NCBI RefSeq assembly: GCF_027497215.1
Contig: NZ_CP114904.1
Coordinates: 4,114,001-4,178,000 of the forward strand
Length of the DNA: 64,000 bases
From: Micromonospora sp. WMMD812
Lineage (GTDB): Bacteria > Actinomycetota > Actinomycetes > Mycobacteriales > Micromonosporaceae
Direction: 5' to 3'
The translations under genes and the position numbers were made by a program. The notes under the pieces were generated by a model that was not told the DNA's origin, searched no databases, and saw only the letters and a program-made list of their open reading frames with translations. This document shows, piece by piece, positions 9,570 through 18,655 of the stretch. Positions within the stretch are counted from its first letter, which is position 1. Each line of letters starts with the position of its first letter.

Positions 9570-9588
9570 GCGCCTCCCTCGGAGGCGC
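9570..9588 (+). promoter_or_regulatory. Hairpin in the leader of the secreted peptidase gene
   Basis: A perfect 8-bp stem (9570-9577 with 9581-9588, 3-nt loop) whose 3' arm contains GGAGG, ending 25 nt before the ATG at 9614. The likely Shine-Dalgarno is TGGAGC at 9601. It may be an mRNA stability or translation-control element; no known riboswitch was recognised. Confidence 0.4.
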
Positions 9589-9613
9589 CGACCCCCTGAT
9601 TGGAGCCCGACCC

Positions 9614-10276
9614 ATGAACCCGATCATTCACAAGAGCGGCCTCTCTGTCGCCGGCCTCCTGGTCGCCGGCGGGTGCGTGCTGGGTCCCGCGGTCGCCGCG
9701 CAGGCGGCTCCGGCCCAGACCGGCCCGGCGACGTCCACCCAGTCCGACAAGGGTGGCCAGCACGACCGGCGGGCCGAGCGGACGTTGGGCATCGACTACC
9801 AGGCCCAGCCGAACTTCTACTACTGCGGTCCGGCCGCGACCCGGATCGCGCTCTCCGCGCAGGGCAAGGCGATCTCGCAGGACGACGTCGCCGCCATGCT
9901 GGGGACCACCGAGGCCGGCACCGCCTCGGCTCTGGACACCACCCGGGTGCTCAACGAGCTGACCGGTGGCAAGTACAAGACCACCGAGATCCGTGACTCG
10001 GTGGCCAAGCCGGAGCAGGTCGAGCGGCTGCGTACCGATGTGATGACCGCGCTGGACGCGGGCCGGCCGGTGGTGGCCAACGTCAAGGGCACGGCGGTGG
10101 ACGCGAAAGGCGTTCCGCACTCGTACGAGGGCGGCCACTACCTGACCCTGGTCGGCTACCGGGACGGTGGGGACGCGATCCAGATCGCCGACCCGGCCGA
10201 CCCGACCGACGGTGAGTACTGGATGCCTCTCGGCAAGGTCGCCAACTGGATCGCCGAGCGCGGCTACTCCTCCTGA
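9614..10276 (+). CDS. Secreted C39-like cysteine peptidase
   Basis: A 220-residue exported protein. Residues 1-32 are a signal peptide ending near AQA-AP. The mature domain shows C71 in NFYYCGPAATRIAL, H175 in YEGGHYLTLVGY and D193 in IQIADPADP, the Cys-His-Asp layout of the peptidase C39_2/papain-like fold. Actinobacterial relatives are annotated as C39 family peptidases; their substrates are unknown. The ATG at 9614 has a weak GGAG upstream. A hairpin sits in the leader (9570-9588) and a terminator follows (10292-10324). Confidence 0.85.
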   Translation: MNPIIHKSGLSVAGLLVAGGCVLGPAVAAQAAPAQTGPATSTQSDKGGQHDRRAERTLGIDYQAQPNFYYCGPAATRIALSAQGKAISQDDVAAMLGTTEAGTASALDTTRVLNELTGGKYKTTEIRDSVAKPEQVERLRTDVMTALDAGRPVVANVKGTAVDAKGVPHSYEGGHYLTLVGYRDGGDAIQIADPADPTDGEYWMPLGKVANWIAERGYSS

Positions 10277-10286
10277 CGTCACGGCG

Positions 10287-11645
10287 TCAGCGGGCCGGGC
10301 TCCCTCTCCGGGGGAGCCCGGCCCGTCCGATTCCCCGGGCCCGGCCCGTCCTGCGGCCAAGGCTGGCCCGGAGCGCGGAGCGCCGCGCCATGCCGTCGGC
10401 ACCGGTGGAGAAGCGCCGCTGGCCGGTCCGGTGCAGCCGGCGGTGTACGGGCGGACGCACCGCGGCCTCGCCCGCGCCGGCCGAGGTCCGCACCAGCCGG
10501 TTGGCCTCCTCGGGCTCGTATCCGTCGGCCCGGAGCAGATCGCTCGAGGCGGCACGGAGATCGGTGATCAGCGCCTCGCCGAACGATCGCACCCCCTCCG
10601 CCCACGCGCGGCCGGCCAGGTCGGCCGCCTCCAGCGTGAGCGCCCTCGTCCGGCCGGACTTCTCGCCCCTGCTGCAGTCTTCGCGCAGCACGCGAGCCGC
10701 TTGGCCGAGCCGCGTCATGGCGGCCGGCAGTTCCTCCGGGATCGGCTCGTCGTACTGGATCGCGGTCGACGACCACCGGGCCAGCACCCGCACGTCCAGG
10801 GCGAACCGTTCCAGGTGAGTCGCGCCGCGCGCGTACCGGTGGTACTGCGCGCGGCGGTGCCAGCGGGCCGGTGCCAGGGTGACCACCTCCTCCGCGCCGC
10901 TGAGCGCCTCGTTCAACCGGCCGACGTCCGCCTCGAGCCCGCGCAGCCGTTCCAGGGCTCCGATCGCCTGGTGGGCGTCCCGCTGCCGCAGGGCGGCGGC
11001 GATCGTGTCGAGCTGCTGGGTCACCGTGTCGAAGATCGGCGTCGCCGCCCGGTCCAGCACCCGGATCGGGTTCACCGGCAGCAGCAGCGCCACGACCAGC
11101 AATCCGATCCCGGTGCCCACCAGCGCGTCGAGGATCCGCGGCACCTCGAGTCCGCGTTCCATCGGCGCGAGCGTGGAGATCAGGACGGCGGTACCGCCCG
11201 CCTGGCCGACCAGCGCTCCGCCCCGGCCCGCCACCAGCAGGGCGGTGGCGATCGCCAGGGCGACGACCAGTCCGGTCTGCCACGGACCCGACCCGAGCGC
11301 GAAGCGCAGCAGATCCCCGATGACGATGCCGAGCCCCACCCCGGCGAGCAGTTCGAAGGTGCGCCGGGCCCGCTGGCCGATCGCGGTGGCGATGGTGGCG
11401 ACCGCGGCGGCGGGTGCGAAGACGTGCGCTCCGGGGCCGAGTAGATGCTGGGCGAGCAGCGCGGCGAGCGCGGACGCCAGTCCGGACTGCACCGCGATCA
11501 CGCCGGTGACCTCAAGCTGGCGCAGCCGGATCTTTCCTGCCTCACCGCCGAGGTGCCGGGCCCGCGCCACGTGCTCACCGCCCCGCTCGGCCACCGCGCC
11601 GAGCGGCGACCGCGCGGGCTCGGCGGCGGGACGGTCCTGGGCCAT
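10287..11645 (-). CDS. FUSC/aromatic-acid-exporter-like membrane protein
   Basis: A 452-residue protein. About six hydrophobic helices occupy residues 50-180 (GLASALAALLAQHLLG, VGLGIVIGDLLRFALG, IGLLVVALLLPVNP), followed by a long cytoplasmic helical domain. This is the FUSC/ArAE (YccS-like) half-transporter layout, linked to efflux of aromatic or cationic compounds; the substrate is unknown. The ATG at 11645 was chosen because the upstream in-frame sequence is low complexity. The C-terminal ~70 residues are Arg-rich and the frame runs through the terminator at 10292, so the functional end may be slightly earlier. Confidence 0.75.
   Translation of the reverse strand: MAQDRPAAEPARSPLGAVAERGGEHVARARHLGGEAGKIRLRQLEVTGVIAVQSGLASALAALLAQHLLGPGAHVFAPAAAVATIATAIGQRARRTFELLAGVGLGIVIGDLLRFALGSGPWQTGLVVALAIATALLVAGRGGALVGQAGGTAVLISTLAPMERGLEVPRILDALVGTGIGLLVVALLLPVNPIRVLDRAATPIFDTVTQQLDTIAAALRQRDAHQAIGALERLRGLEADVGRLNEALSGAEEVVTLAPARWHRRAQYHRYARGATHLERFALDVRVLARWSSTAIQYDEPIPEELPAAMTRLGQAARVLREDCSRGEKSGRTRALTLEAADLAGRAWAEGVRSFGEALITDLRAASSDLLRADGYEPEEANRLVRTSAGAGEAAVRPPVHRRLHRTGQRRFSTGADGMARRSALRASLGRRTGRARGIGRAGLPRRGSPAR
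10292..10324. terminator. Bidirectional terminator hairpin
   Basis: A 12-bp perfect stem (10292-10303 with 10313-10324) lies between convergent genes. It overlaps the last codons of the minus-strand FUSC-like gene. Confidence 0.8.
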
Positions 11646-11772
11646 GGTCGCGCTTACCCCACCCCGGCCCGGTGAATCGTGGCGGGCGGGATCATGCCGA
11701 CCGGGCGGATCGTGCCGTTGCCCCCCGGAAAACCGGTCGCGTGGTGGCGGCGCCGGACGCGACGATCGGCCG

Positions 11773-12666
11773 GTGAAGATGCACGCCGACCAGGTCGACA
11801 TCACCCCCGATGTCGTCGCCGCCCTCGTGGCCGCGCAGTTCCCCCGCTGGGCCGACCATTCCGTACGCCCGGTCGTCTCGCACGGCACGGTGAACGCGCT
11901 CTTCCGGCTCGGCGAGGACATCGTCCTGCGGTTCCCGCTGCAGCCCGGTCCCGACGTCCGCGAGGCGCTGACCGGCGAACAGGAGAACGCTCGCCGGATC
12001 GCTCCCCAGGTGCCCCTGCCCGTGCCCGAACCGCTCGCCCTCGGCGAGCCGGGTCCCGGCTATCCCGGCTCCTGGTCGGCGTACCGCTGGATCCCCGGCC
12101 GGATCGCGGGCGACGCGAGCATCGACGACCCGCTGCGGTTCGCGCGTGACCTCGCCGGCTTCGTCGCCGCCCTGCACCGGGCGGACACCGGCGGGGCGAC
12201 CTGGAACGGCCTGAGCCGGGGCGGGCCGCTGCACGACATGGACCGGTACGTCCGCCGGTACCTGGCCGAGAGCACGCACCTCGTCGACACCACAGGGCTC
12301 GCCCGGATCTGGGCCGCCTGCCTCGACGCGCCGGCTCACGGCGGCCCCGACGTGTGGCTGCACGCCGATCTCATGCCGGGCAACCTGCTGGTCCGTGACG
12401 GCCGACTGGCCGCCGTCATCGACCTCGGGGCGGTGTGCGTCGGCGACCCGGCCGTGGACCTCATGCCGGCGTGGAACCTGCTCAACCCGGCCGCCCGGGG
12501 CGTCTACCGACGCGCGCTCGGGGTCGACGACGCGACCTGGGAACGCGGCCGGGGCTGGGCGTTGGTCCAGGCGATCGGCGCGCTCGCCTACTACGTCGAC
12601 ACCAACCCGGTGATGGCCGGCACCGCCCGGCACACCCTCGGCGCCCTCCTCGCCGCGTCGAGCTAG
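11773..12666 (+). CDS. Aminoglycoside phosphotransferase (APH) family kinase
   Basis: A 297-residue kinase-like protein. The N-lobe has NALFRLGEDIVLRFPL; the catalytic loop is HADLMPGNLLV (Brenner motif HxDxxxxN) and the Mg-binding DLG-equivalent is IDLGAVCVGDPAVD. Such APH/choline-kinase-like proteins phosphorylate small hydroxylated metabolites or antibiotics, and resistance cannot be assumed. The GTG at 11773 (VKMHADQVD) is favoured by a GACGAT hexamer 6 nt upstream (leaderless type); ATG 11779 is an alternative. It ends at a terminator shared with the next, convergent gene. Confidence 0.85.
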   Translation: MKMHADQVDITPDVVAALVAAQFPRWADHSVRPVVSHGTVNALFRLGEDIVLRFPLQPGPDVREALTGEQENARRIAPQVPLPVPEPLALGEPGPGYPGSWSAYRWIPGRIAGDASIDDPLRFARDLAGFVAALHRADTGGATWNGLSRGGPLHDMDRYVRRYLAESTHLVDTTGLARIWAACLDAPAHGGPDVWLHADLMPGNLLVRDGRLAAVIDLGAVCVGDPAVDLMPAWNLLNPAARGVYRRALGVDDATWERGRGWALVQAIGALAYYVDTNPVMAGTARHTLGALLAASS

Positions 12667-12711
12667 GCCGACCGCGGCACAGCGGCCGGCACCGACCCTC
12701 CGGACAGGACA

Positions 12712-12744
12712 CTCCCGGGCCACCGTCGCGCGGCGGCCCGGGAG
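12712..12744. terminator. Bidirectional terminator hairpin
   Basis: A 10-bp perfect stem (12712-12721 with 12735-12744) lies between the phosphotransferase gene and the convergent small antitoxin-family gene. Confidence 0.75.
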
Positions 12745-12753
12745 AGTCGTACG

Positions 12754-12936
12754 TCAGCGAACCTGGTCACCCTCACCGGTGCGTGCCTGGGCCCGGTCGA
12801 CACCCTTGTCGATCTGGTCCTTGTACTTGCCGCCGGTGCGCCGGTCGGCCATCTCACCGGCCTTCTTCAGCCCTTGGTCCACCTGCTGGTCGTGCTTGTT
12901 CGCGAAGTCCTTGGCCTTGTCCATGAAGTCGCGCAC
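12754..12936 (-). CDS. Small Rv0909/MT0933-like antitoxin-family protein
   Basis: A 60-residue, highly charged helical protein reading DKAKDFANKHDQQVDQGLKK, then RTGGKYKDQIDKGVDRAQ. This matches the MT0933-like antitoxin family, which is also widespread as a stress-type stand-alone protein. No toxin-like partner is adjacent, so a toxin-antitoxin role is doubtful here. The GTG start at 12936 has an excellent GAGGAGG 6 nt upstream. Confidence 0.85.
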   Translation of the reverse strand: MRDFMDKAKDFANKHDQQVDQGLKKAGEMADRRTGGKYKDQIDKGVDRAQARTGEGDQVR

Positions 12937-13157
12937 GGCGTCCTCCTCGATTCCGGCTCGAACCCGGAGCCTTCCCGTGGCCCCCGGCCGCAAACACCGT
13001 CGATCCGGACGAGCCGGCCCTTAGCCCCTGGCGCGGACGCCGGAGCGGAGACGTCCCGAACCGCGCCGATCCGGTAGCCCGTGGGCGCGACGGGTGTCGG
13101 GGGGACGTCGGACGGGTACCGACCGGCCAGACCCCGGCCGGACCTAGGAGGGTGGCG

Positions 13158-14282
13158 GTGGACGTGGACGACGACGGTCCCGGGCGGACGCCCGGCGCGA
13201 CGGCGCCGGACCAGGCCGCGAACGGGCCGCGACAGGCCTGGGCGGGGCTGCCCTGGTTGGTCCGCTCGGCGGTGCTGTGGAGTGCCTGCCTGGTGGTGGT
13301 CGTGGCCGGGCTCTACCTGCTGGGCCGCATCGCCGTGCTGCTGGCGCCGCTGGCCATCGCGGTGGCCGTCACGATCTTCCTGACCGCGCTGCTCGATCCG
13401 GTGCTGCTCCTGCTGCGCCGGCTGCGGCTGCCCGCGTCGCTGGCCGCCCTGCTGACCATCCTGCTGCTGGTCGGCGTCCTGGTCGGGGTTGGCGTGCTGG
13501 CGTGGAACCTGACCGCCGGCCAGTTCGACGAGCTGAGCCAGCAGCTGCGGCAGGGCCTGGGCCGGACCCGCGACCTGGTCACCTCCACGCTTCCCGTGAC
13601 CGACCAGCAGCTGGACCGGTTCGTCGAGCGGGTCCGGCAGGGCATCGGTCAGGGCTCGCTCGACCCGGTCGCCGGGGCCCGGACCCTCACCGAGGTGTTC
13701 GGTTCCGCGCTCCTCGCCCTGGTGCTGCTCTTCTTCCTGCTCAAGGACGGCCGGACGATGTGGCGCTGGGTGCTGACCCGGATGACCGGGCCGAACCGGG
13801 AGGTGGCCGCCGAGGCGGGACGGATGGGCTGGCGGACGCTCGGGGCGTACAGCCGGGGCACGATGATGATCGCCGCGATCGACGCCATCGGCATCGGCCT
13901 GGCGCTGGTGGTGCTCCGGGTGCCGCTCGCCCTGCCGCTGGCGCTGATCACCTTCATCGGCGCGTTCATACCGATCCTCGGCGCGACCGTGGCCGGTGCG
14001 ATCGCGGTGTTGGTGGCGCTCGCCGCGAACGGGCCGACCACGGCTCTGCTGACCCTGGCCGCGGTGATCGCCGTGCAGCAGATCGAGGGCAACCTGCTCG
14101 AGCCGCTGATCATGAAGCGGCAGGTTCGGCTGCATCCCGCGGTGATCCTGGTGGCGGTCACCGCCGGCACGCTGATCGCCGGCATCGCCGGCGCCTTCGT
14201 CTCGGTCCCGATCACCGCCGTCGTCTGGCGCGTCATCGACACCGTCCAACAGCACCGCCGCACCGCCGGGTCACCGGCGTAG
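13158..14282 (+). CDS. AI-2E family (PerM/TqsA-like) membrane permease
   Basis: A 374-residue polytopic protein. After an acidic, Pro-rich N-terminus there are paired helices (about residues 35-75), a further helix, a soluble helical segment (about 125-180) and the C-terminal helices with IGAFIPILGATVAG and EGNLLEPLIMKR, hallmarks of the AI-2E transporter family. Family members move autoinducer-2, Na+ or other solutes; the solute here is unknown. GTG 13158 is preferred over GTG 13152 because AGGAGG ends 6 nt upstream. The 3' end overlaps the convergent hydrolase by 12 bp. Confidence 0.88.
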   Translation: MDVDDDGPGRTPGATAPDQAANGPRQAWAGLPWLVRSAVLWSACLVVVVAGLYLLGRIAVLLAPLAIAVAVTIFLTALLDPVLLLLRRLRLPASLAALLTILLLVGVLVGVGVLAWNLTAGQFDELSQQLRQGLGRTRDLVTSTLPVTDQQLDRFVERVRQGIGQGSLDPVAGARTLTEVFGSALLALVLLFFLLKDGRTMWRWVLTRMTGPNREVAAEAGRMGWRTLGAYSRGTMMIAAIDAIGIGLALVVLRVPLALPLALITFIGAFIPILGATVAGAIAVLVALAANGPTTALLTLAAVIAVQQIEGNLLEPLIMKRQVRLHPAVILVAVTAGTLIAGIAGAFVSVPITAVVWRVIDTVQQHRRTAGSPA

Positions 14283-14924
14283 GTGGGTGGCGAACCAGGT
14301 GGTGGCGGCGTCGGCGACCTGGTCCAGGGTGCCCGGCTCCTCGAAGAGATGGGTGGCGCCGGGCACGATGCTCAGCTTCACCGAGCCCGGCAGGGCGTCG
14401 CGCGCCTGCTCGTTGAGCGTGATCACCTGGTCGTCCAGGCCGCCGACCAGCAGCAGCGTCGGGGCGCGTACGGCGGAGAGCGCGGGACCGGCCAGGTCCG
14501 GCCGGCCGCCCCGGGAGACCACGGCGCGCACCTGGTCGGGGCGGGCCGCCGCGCTGACCAGGGCCGCGGCGGCGCCGGTGCTGGCACCGAAGAGACCGAT
14601 CGGGAGCCCGCGCGTCGACGGCTCGGTGCCCAGCCAGTCGACGATGCCGGACAGCCGGTCGGCGAGGAGCCCGATGTCGAAGCGGAGTTCGGCGGTGCGG
14701 GCGTCCACCGCGTCCTCGGCCGGGGTGAGCAGGTCGACCAGCACGGTGCCGAGCGCCTGCCGGTTGAGCACCTGGGCCACCGCCACGTTCCGGGGGCTGT
14801 GCCGCGAACTGCCGCTGCCGTGTGCGAAGAGCACCACCCCGACCGGGTCGCTGGGGAGGACCAGGTCGGCCGGAAGCTCCGCCTCCCCGACCGGGATCGT
14901 CACCTCGCTGATCTTCACGTCCAT
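14271..14924 (-). CDS. Dienelactone hydrolase-like alpha/beta hydrolase
   Basis: A 217-residue alpha/beta hydrolase. VVLFAHGSGSSRHSPRN gives the oxyanion loop, GLFGASTGAAAAL the nucleophile elbow (G-A-S-T-G), then the acid in LLLVGGLDDQVI and the His in GATHLFEEPG. In actinobacteria this family often lies beside phosphoribosyltransferases; here it stands alone. The ATG at 14924 follows GGGAGGT. Confidence 0.85.
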   Translation of the reverse strand: MDVKISEVTIPVGEAELPADLVLPSDPVGVVLFAHGSGSSRHSPRNVAVAQVLNRQALGTVLVDLLTPAEDAVDARTAELRFDIGLLADRLSGIVDWLGTEPSTRGLPIGLFGASTGAAAALVSAAARPDQVRAVVSRGGRPDLAGPALSAVRAPTLLLVGGLDDQVITLNEQARDALPGSVKLSIVPGATHLFEEPGTLDQVADAATTWFATHLRR

Positions 14925-15184
14925 GCCGTGACCTCCCACCGACCGGCGGGGCCGCCGGCCACGTACCGCTTACCCCGCGCCGCCGACCGCACGCGTCTCC
15001 GTGCCGCCGAGCGCACGCTTCCCCGCGCCGCCGAGCGCGTCCTTGCCGGGGGATCAGCCCCGCCCGGCGGGGCCGATCGGCGGGGCTGTCTCCGGCGGCG
15101 TTTGTCGATCGGCGGGCCGGGTAGCCGACGGATGACCGCAGACCGTGTCGGCGCATCGCGCCCCGACGGATCGCGAGGATCACC

Positions 15185-15388
15185 ATGGCCCAGCAGCGGC
15201 AGACGTCTCGGCAGCAACAGGCGTCCCGGCACCAGCAGAGGTCCGAGGAGGAGCACCGGCTCCGGTCGGCCGAGCGCAACAAGGACTGGGCGGACGACGT
15301 GGCGCACGCGCGTACCGCCGACGATCCGCGGACGATGGCACCACGCGACGCCGAGGGTCGCCCGTCGACCGGCGAGCGCTTCACCTGA
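15185..15388 (+). CDS. Small hydrophilic protein of unknown function
   Basis: A 67-residue protein rich in Gln, Arg and Ser, then acidic (SEEEHRLRSAERNKDWADDV). There is no membrane segment and no recognised domain. GAGG lies 7 nt before the ATG and a terminator follows at 15406, which supports a real gene. The 245-bp region upstream (14940-15184) holds imperfect repeats of [20 protein letters not shown] words but no other gene. Confidence 0.55.
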   Translation: MAQQRQTSRQQQASRHQQRSEEEHRLRSAERNKDWADDVAHARTADDPRTMAPRDAEGRPSTGERFT

Positions 15389-15405
15389 CAGTCGACGCGT
15401 ACGAC

Positions 15406-15433
15406 GGCCGGGGCGGGAGTGACCGTCCCGGCC
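15406..15433. terminator. Bidirectional terminator hairpin
   Basis: An 11-bp stem with one G-U pair (15406-15416 with 15423-15433, 6-nt loop) lies between the small ORF and the convergent GH65 gene. Confidence 0.65.
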
Positions 15434-15478
15434 GCGTGGTTCACCGGGCGTACGGGAACCGGCCGTGTCCCGGGTCGG

Positions 15479-17851
15479 TCACGTCTCCCGCTCCGGCAGG
15501 CGGAGCAGCGGGCCCCGGCCCGGTGGCTGCTCCGGCGGCGGCCCGGAGGGATGCGCCGGCGGCACCGGCACGGTCACCGGCTCGTCGCAGGTGATCCGAA
15601 GGGTCTCGCCGTGGTGCCGCAGCTCGACGACGTCGTCCTGCTCCGCGTGGCGCAGCGCGTACGTCGTCTGGTGCGGCCGGACGTCCACCCGCAGCCGCAT
15701 CCCGCGCCACAGCAGGGAGAACTCCAGGCGGCTGAGCCGGCTGGACAGCCGGGGTGAGAACGACAGCGTGCCGTCGTGGTCGCGCAGGCCGCCGAACCCG
15801 GCGATCAACGCGATCCAGGCGCCGGCCAGCGAGGCCATGTGCACACCGTCGCGGGTGTTCTCGTTCAGGTCGTGCAGGTCCATGAGGGCGGCCTCGCGCA
15901 GGTAGCTGTGCCCCAGCTCCGGATGGCCGACCTCGCAGGCGAGCACCGCCTGGGTACAGGCGGACAGCGACGAGTCCCGCACCGTGCGGCGCTCGTAGTA
16001 GAGGAAGTTGCGGACCTTCTGGTCCGGGGTGAACGCGTCGCCCCGCCAGTGCATGGCGAGCACCAGGTCCGCCTGCTTGATCACCTGCTTGCGGTACAGG
16101 TCGAAGTAGGGGTAGTGCAACAGCAGCGGGTACTTCTCCGGCGGCGTGTGCAGGAAGTCCCACTCCTGGAGCCGGGTGAACCCCTCCACCTGCTGATGAA
16201 CGTCGATCTCCTTGTCGTACGGGACATGCATGGACGACGCCGCGTCCCGCCAGCTCGCCGCCTCCTCGTCGGTGACACCGAGGCGCTCCGCCTCGTCCCG
16301 GTAGCGCCCCACCACCTCGGCGGCGGTGAACAGGTTCCGCTGCGCCATCAGGTTGGTGTAGATGTTGTCGTTCTTGACCGCGGTGTACTCGTCCGGCCCG
16401 GTCACCCCGTCGATGTGGAACACGCCGTGCCGGTCGTGGTGGCCGAGCGACCGCCACAGCCGCGCCGTCTCCACCAGCAGCTCCAGCCCGATCTCCTGCG
16501 CCAGCTGTTCGTCGCCGGTGACCAGGACGTAGCGGCGCAGCGCGTCGGCGACGTCGGCGGCGATGTGGAACGCCGCGGTGCCGGCGGGCCAGTAGCCGGA
16601 CGACTCTGGGCCCTCGATCGTCCGCCACGGGAACGCCGCGCCCTGGAGGTTCAGGGTCTCGGCCCGCTCCCGGGCGCTGTCGAGCGTGGCGTGCCGCCAG
16701 TAGAGCGCGTTGCGGACCGCGTTCGGCTGGGTGTACGTCAGCACCGGCAGGACGAACATCTCGGTGTCCCAGAACGCGTGCCCGTCGTACCCCGGTCCGG
16801 TCAGCCCCTTCGCGGCGATGGGCCGGCGCTCGGCCCGGGCGCCCGCCTGGAGCACGTGGAACAGACCGAACCGGACCGCCTGCTGGACCTCCGGGTCGCC
16901 CTCGACCCGCACGTCCGACGCGTCCCAGAACTCGTCGAGGTAGCCCCGCTGCTCCCGGCAGAGCCCGTCCCAGCCGTCGAGGCGGACCGCGGCGAGCGCC
17001 GCGCCGACCTGGTCGCGCAGCGCCGGCAGTGAGCGGCGGCTGGACCAGCCGTACGTCAGGTACTTGACCACCCGCAGCGTCTCACCCGGTCTGAGCACGC
17101 AGCCGATGGTGGTGCGGACCCAGTCCTCGTAGCCCTCGGACTCGATGGTGGTGTGCTCCGGGCCGTGCACCTCGTGGTCCATCGCGGCGGCGACCCGCAG
17201 CCCGGAGACCTTGGTCCGGTGGATGAGCAGGCCACCGTCTTCGGTGGTGAGCTCCTCCTCGGCGGTCAGCGGCGACTCGAGCACGGCCGCCACCCGCGGG
17301 TCGCGGCTCTGCGCCGGCAGCGTCTCGTTCGCGACCAGCTCGGACTGGACGATCAGCCGCAGCGGACCGTCGACCGCCTCCACCTCGTAGTTGATCGCGG
17401 CCACCGCCCGCTGGGTGAACGAGACCAGCCGGGTGCTGCGGACCTTGACCTCGCGGCCGGCCGGCGAGCGCCAGTGCAGCTCCCGGTGCAGGGTGCCGGC
17501 GCGCATGTCGAGGATCCGCTCGTGGGACAGCAGTTCGCCGTACCGGACGTCCAGCGGCTCGTCGTCGACCAGCAGTCGGATCAGCTTGCCGTTGGTCACG
17601 TTCACGACGGTCTGGCCGGACTCCGGGAAGCCGTACCCGGCCTCCGCGTACGGCAGCGGGCGCAGTTCGTAGAACGAGTTCAGGTACGTCCCGGGCAGGC
17701 CGTGCGGCTCGCCCTCGTCCAGGTTGCCGCGAAGCCCGACGTGCCCGTTGGACAGGGCGAAGACGGACTCGGACTGCGCCAGCACGTCCATGTCCAACCG
17801 GATCTCCCGGACGTACCACGGCTCGACCGGATAGGCCCGTTCCCTGATCAT
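15479..17851 (-). CDS. GH65 family glycoside phosphorylase (trehalose/kojibiose/maltose type)
   Basis: A 790-residue GH65 enzyme, expected to split an alpha-linked disaccharide with phosphate to beta-glucose-1-phosphate plus glucose. The N-terminal beta-sandwich ([17 protein letters not shown] near residue 31) is followed by the (alpha/alpha)6 barrel. E488 in [11 protein letters not shown] is the general acid, and [15 protein letters not shown] carries the phosphate-binding region. The presence of a beta-phosphoglucomutase gene overlapping by 4 bp upstream argues for a phosphorylase rather than a hydrolase. The exact disaccharide cannot be read from sequence alone. Confidence 0.92.
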   Translation of the reverse strand: MIRERAYPVEPWYVREIRLDMDVLAQSESVFALSNGHVGLRGNLDEGEPHGLPGTYLNSFYELRPLPYAEAGYGFPESGQTVVNVTNGKLIRLLVDDEPLDVRYGELLSHERILDMRAGTLHRELHWRSPAGREVKVRSTRLVSFTQRAVAAINYEVEAVDGPLRLIVQSELVANETLPAQSRDPRVAAVLESPLTAEEELTTEDGGLLIHRTKVSGLRVAAAMDHEVHGPEHTTIESEGYEDWVRTTIGCVLRPGETLRVVKYLTYGWSSRRSLPALRDQVGAALAAVRLDGWDGLCREQRGYLDEFWDASDVRVEGDPEVQQAVRFGLFHVLQAGARAERRPIAAKGLTGPGYDGHAFWDTEMFVLPVLTYTQPNAVRNALYWRHATLDSARERAETLNLQGAAFPWRTIEGPESSGYWPAGTAAFHIAADVADALRRYVLVTGDEQLAQEIGLELLVETARLWRSLGHHDRHGVFHIDGVTGPDEYTAVKNDNIYTNLMAQRNLFTAAEVVGRYRDEAERLGVTDEEAASWRDAASSMHVPYDKEIDVHQQVEGFTRLQEWDFLHTPPEKYPLLLHYPYFDLYRKQVIKQADLVLAMHWRGDAFTPDQKVRNFLYYERRTVRDSSLSACTQAVLACEVGHPELGHSYLREAALMDLHDLNENTRDGVHMASLAGAWIALIAGFGGLRDHDGTLSFSPRLSSRLSRLEFSLLWRGMRLRVDVRPHQTTYALRHAEQDDVVELRHHGETLRITCDEPVTVPVPPAHPSGPPPEQPPGRGPLLRLPERET

Positions 17852-18600
17852 GCGGCGCGCCCTTCGTCCAGCAGCTCGGCGAGATCGGTGACCACCACGT
17901 CGGCGCCGTGAGCCCGCAGCTCGTCGGCCTGGCCCACCCGGTCGACCCCGACCACGTAGCCGAAGCCGCCGGCCCGACCGGCCTGCACGCCGGAGAGGGC
18001 GTCCTCGAAGACCGCCGCCTGAGCGGGCTCGACGCCGAGCCGCCGCGCCCCGGCCAGGAAGGTGTCCGGATGGGGCTTGCCGCGCAGCCCCTCGGCCCGG
18101 GCGACCAGACCGTCCACCCGGTCCTCGATCAGCGGCTGGAGGCCGCCGGCGGCGACGACTTCGCGGCCGTTGGCGCTCGCCGTGACCACGGCTCGGCGCA
18201 GCCCGGCGGCGACCGCCGCCTTCAGGTAGGTCACCGAGCCGGGGTAGACGTCGACCCCGTCGGTGCGCAGGCGCTCCAGCAGCAGCACGTTCTTGCGGTT
18301 GCCGACCCCGTTCACCGTCTCGGCGTCCGGCGGGTCGTCCGGGCTGCCTTCGGGGAGCACGATCCCGCGGGAGGCGAGGAACGTGCGGACCCCGTCGGCG
18401 CGTGGACGCCCGTCGACATACCGGTTGTAGTCCGGGCCGGGGTCGAACGGCCGGTACGGCTCGCCGGTGGCCGCGGCACGCTGTTTCAGGTACGCGTCGA
18501 ACGTCTCTGTCCAGGCAGCGTTGTGCACCCGGGCGGTCTGCGTCAGCACTCCGTCCAGATCGAAGAGACAGGCGGTCACATGAGCAGGTAGGCCCAGCAC
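17848..18600 (-). CDS. pgmB: Beta-phosphoglucomutase-like HAD enzyme
   Basis: A 250-residue HAD-family enzyme. D14 and D16 of [10 protein letters not shown] are the nucleophile and acid/base of the phosphomutase group; later come VTASANG (motif II), K in GKPHPDTFL (motif III) and [12 protein letters not shown] (motif IV). It should convert beta-glucose-1-phosphate from the GH65 enzyme to glucose-6-phosphate. ATGA overlap with the GH65 gene gives translational coupling. The GTG start at 18600 is set by a leaderless -10 (TAGATT) 6 nt upstream. The symbol is by family. Confidence 0.88.
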   Translation of the reverse strand: MLGLPAHVTACLFDLDGVLTQTARVHNAAWTETFDAYLKQRAAATGEPYRPFDPGPDYNRYVDGRPRADGVRTFLASRGIVLPEGSPDDPPDAETVNGVGNRKNVLLLERLRTDGVDVYPGSVTYLKAAVAAGLRRAVVTASANGREVVAAGGLQPLIEDRVDGLVARAEGLRGKPHPDTFLAGARRLGVEPAQAAVFEDALSGVQAGRAGGFGYVVGVDRVGQADELRAHGADVVVTDLAELLDEGRAA

Positions 18601-18606
18601 GGTACG

Positions 18607-18612
18607 AATCTA
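18607..18612 (-). promoter_or_regulatory. -10 hexamer TAGATT of a leaderless promoter for pgmB-GH65
   Basis: On the minus strand TAGATT is followed by CGTACC and then the GTG at 18600. It drives the two-gene disaccharide phosphorylase operon. Confidence 0.7.
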
Positions 18613-18655
18613 TCCACCCGATCGGGCCGACAAACCCGTTTCCGCCCGCCCGGGG

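Noticed and set aside
9345..9613. c-di-AMP (ydaO) riboswitch before the secreted peptidase
   Set aside because: The conserved blocks of that riboswitch are not visible; only a simple hairpin is.
11773..12666. Aminoglycoside resistance gene
   Set aside because: The APH fold is shared with many metabolic kinases, and nothing in the sequence or context points to antibiotic substrates.
12754..12936. Type II toxin-antitoxin module
   Set aside because: Only the antitoxin-family protein is present; neither neighbour (a phosphotransferase and a permease) resembles a toxin.
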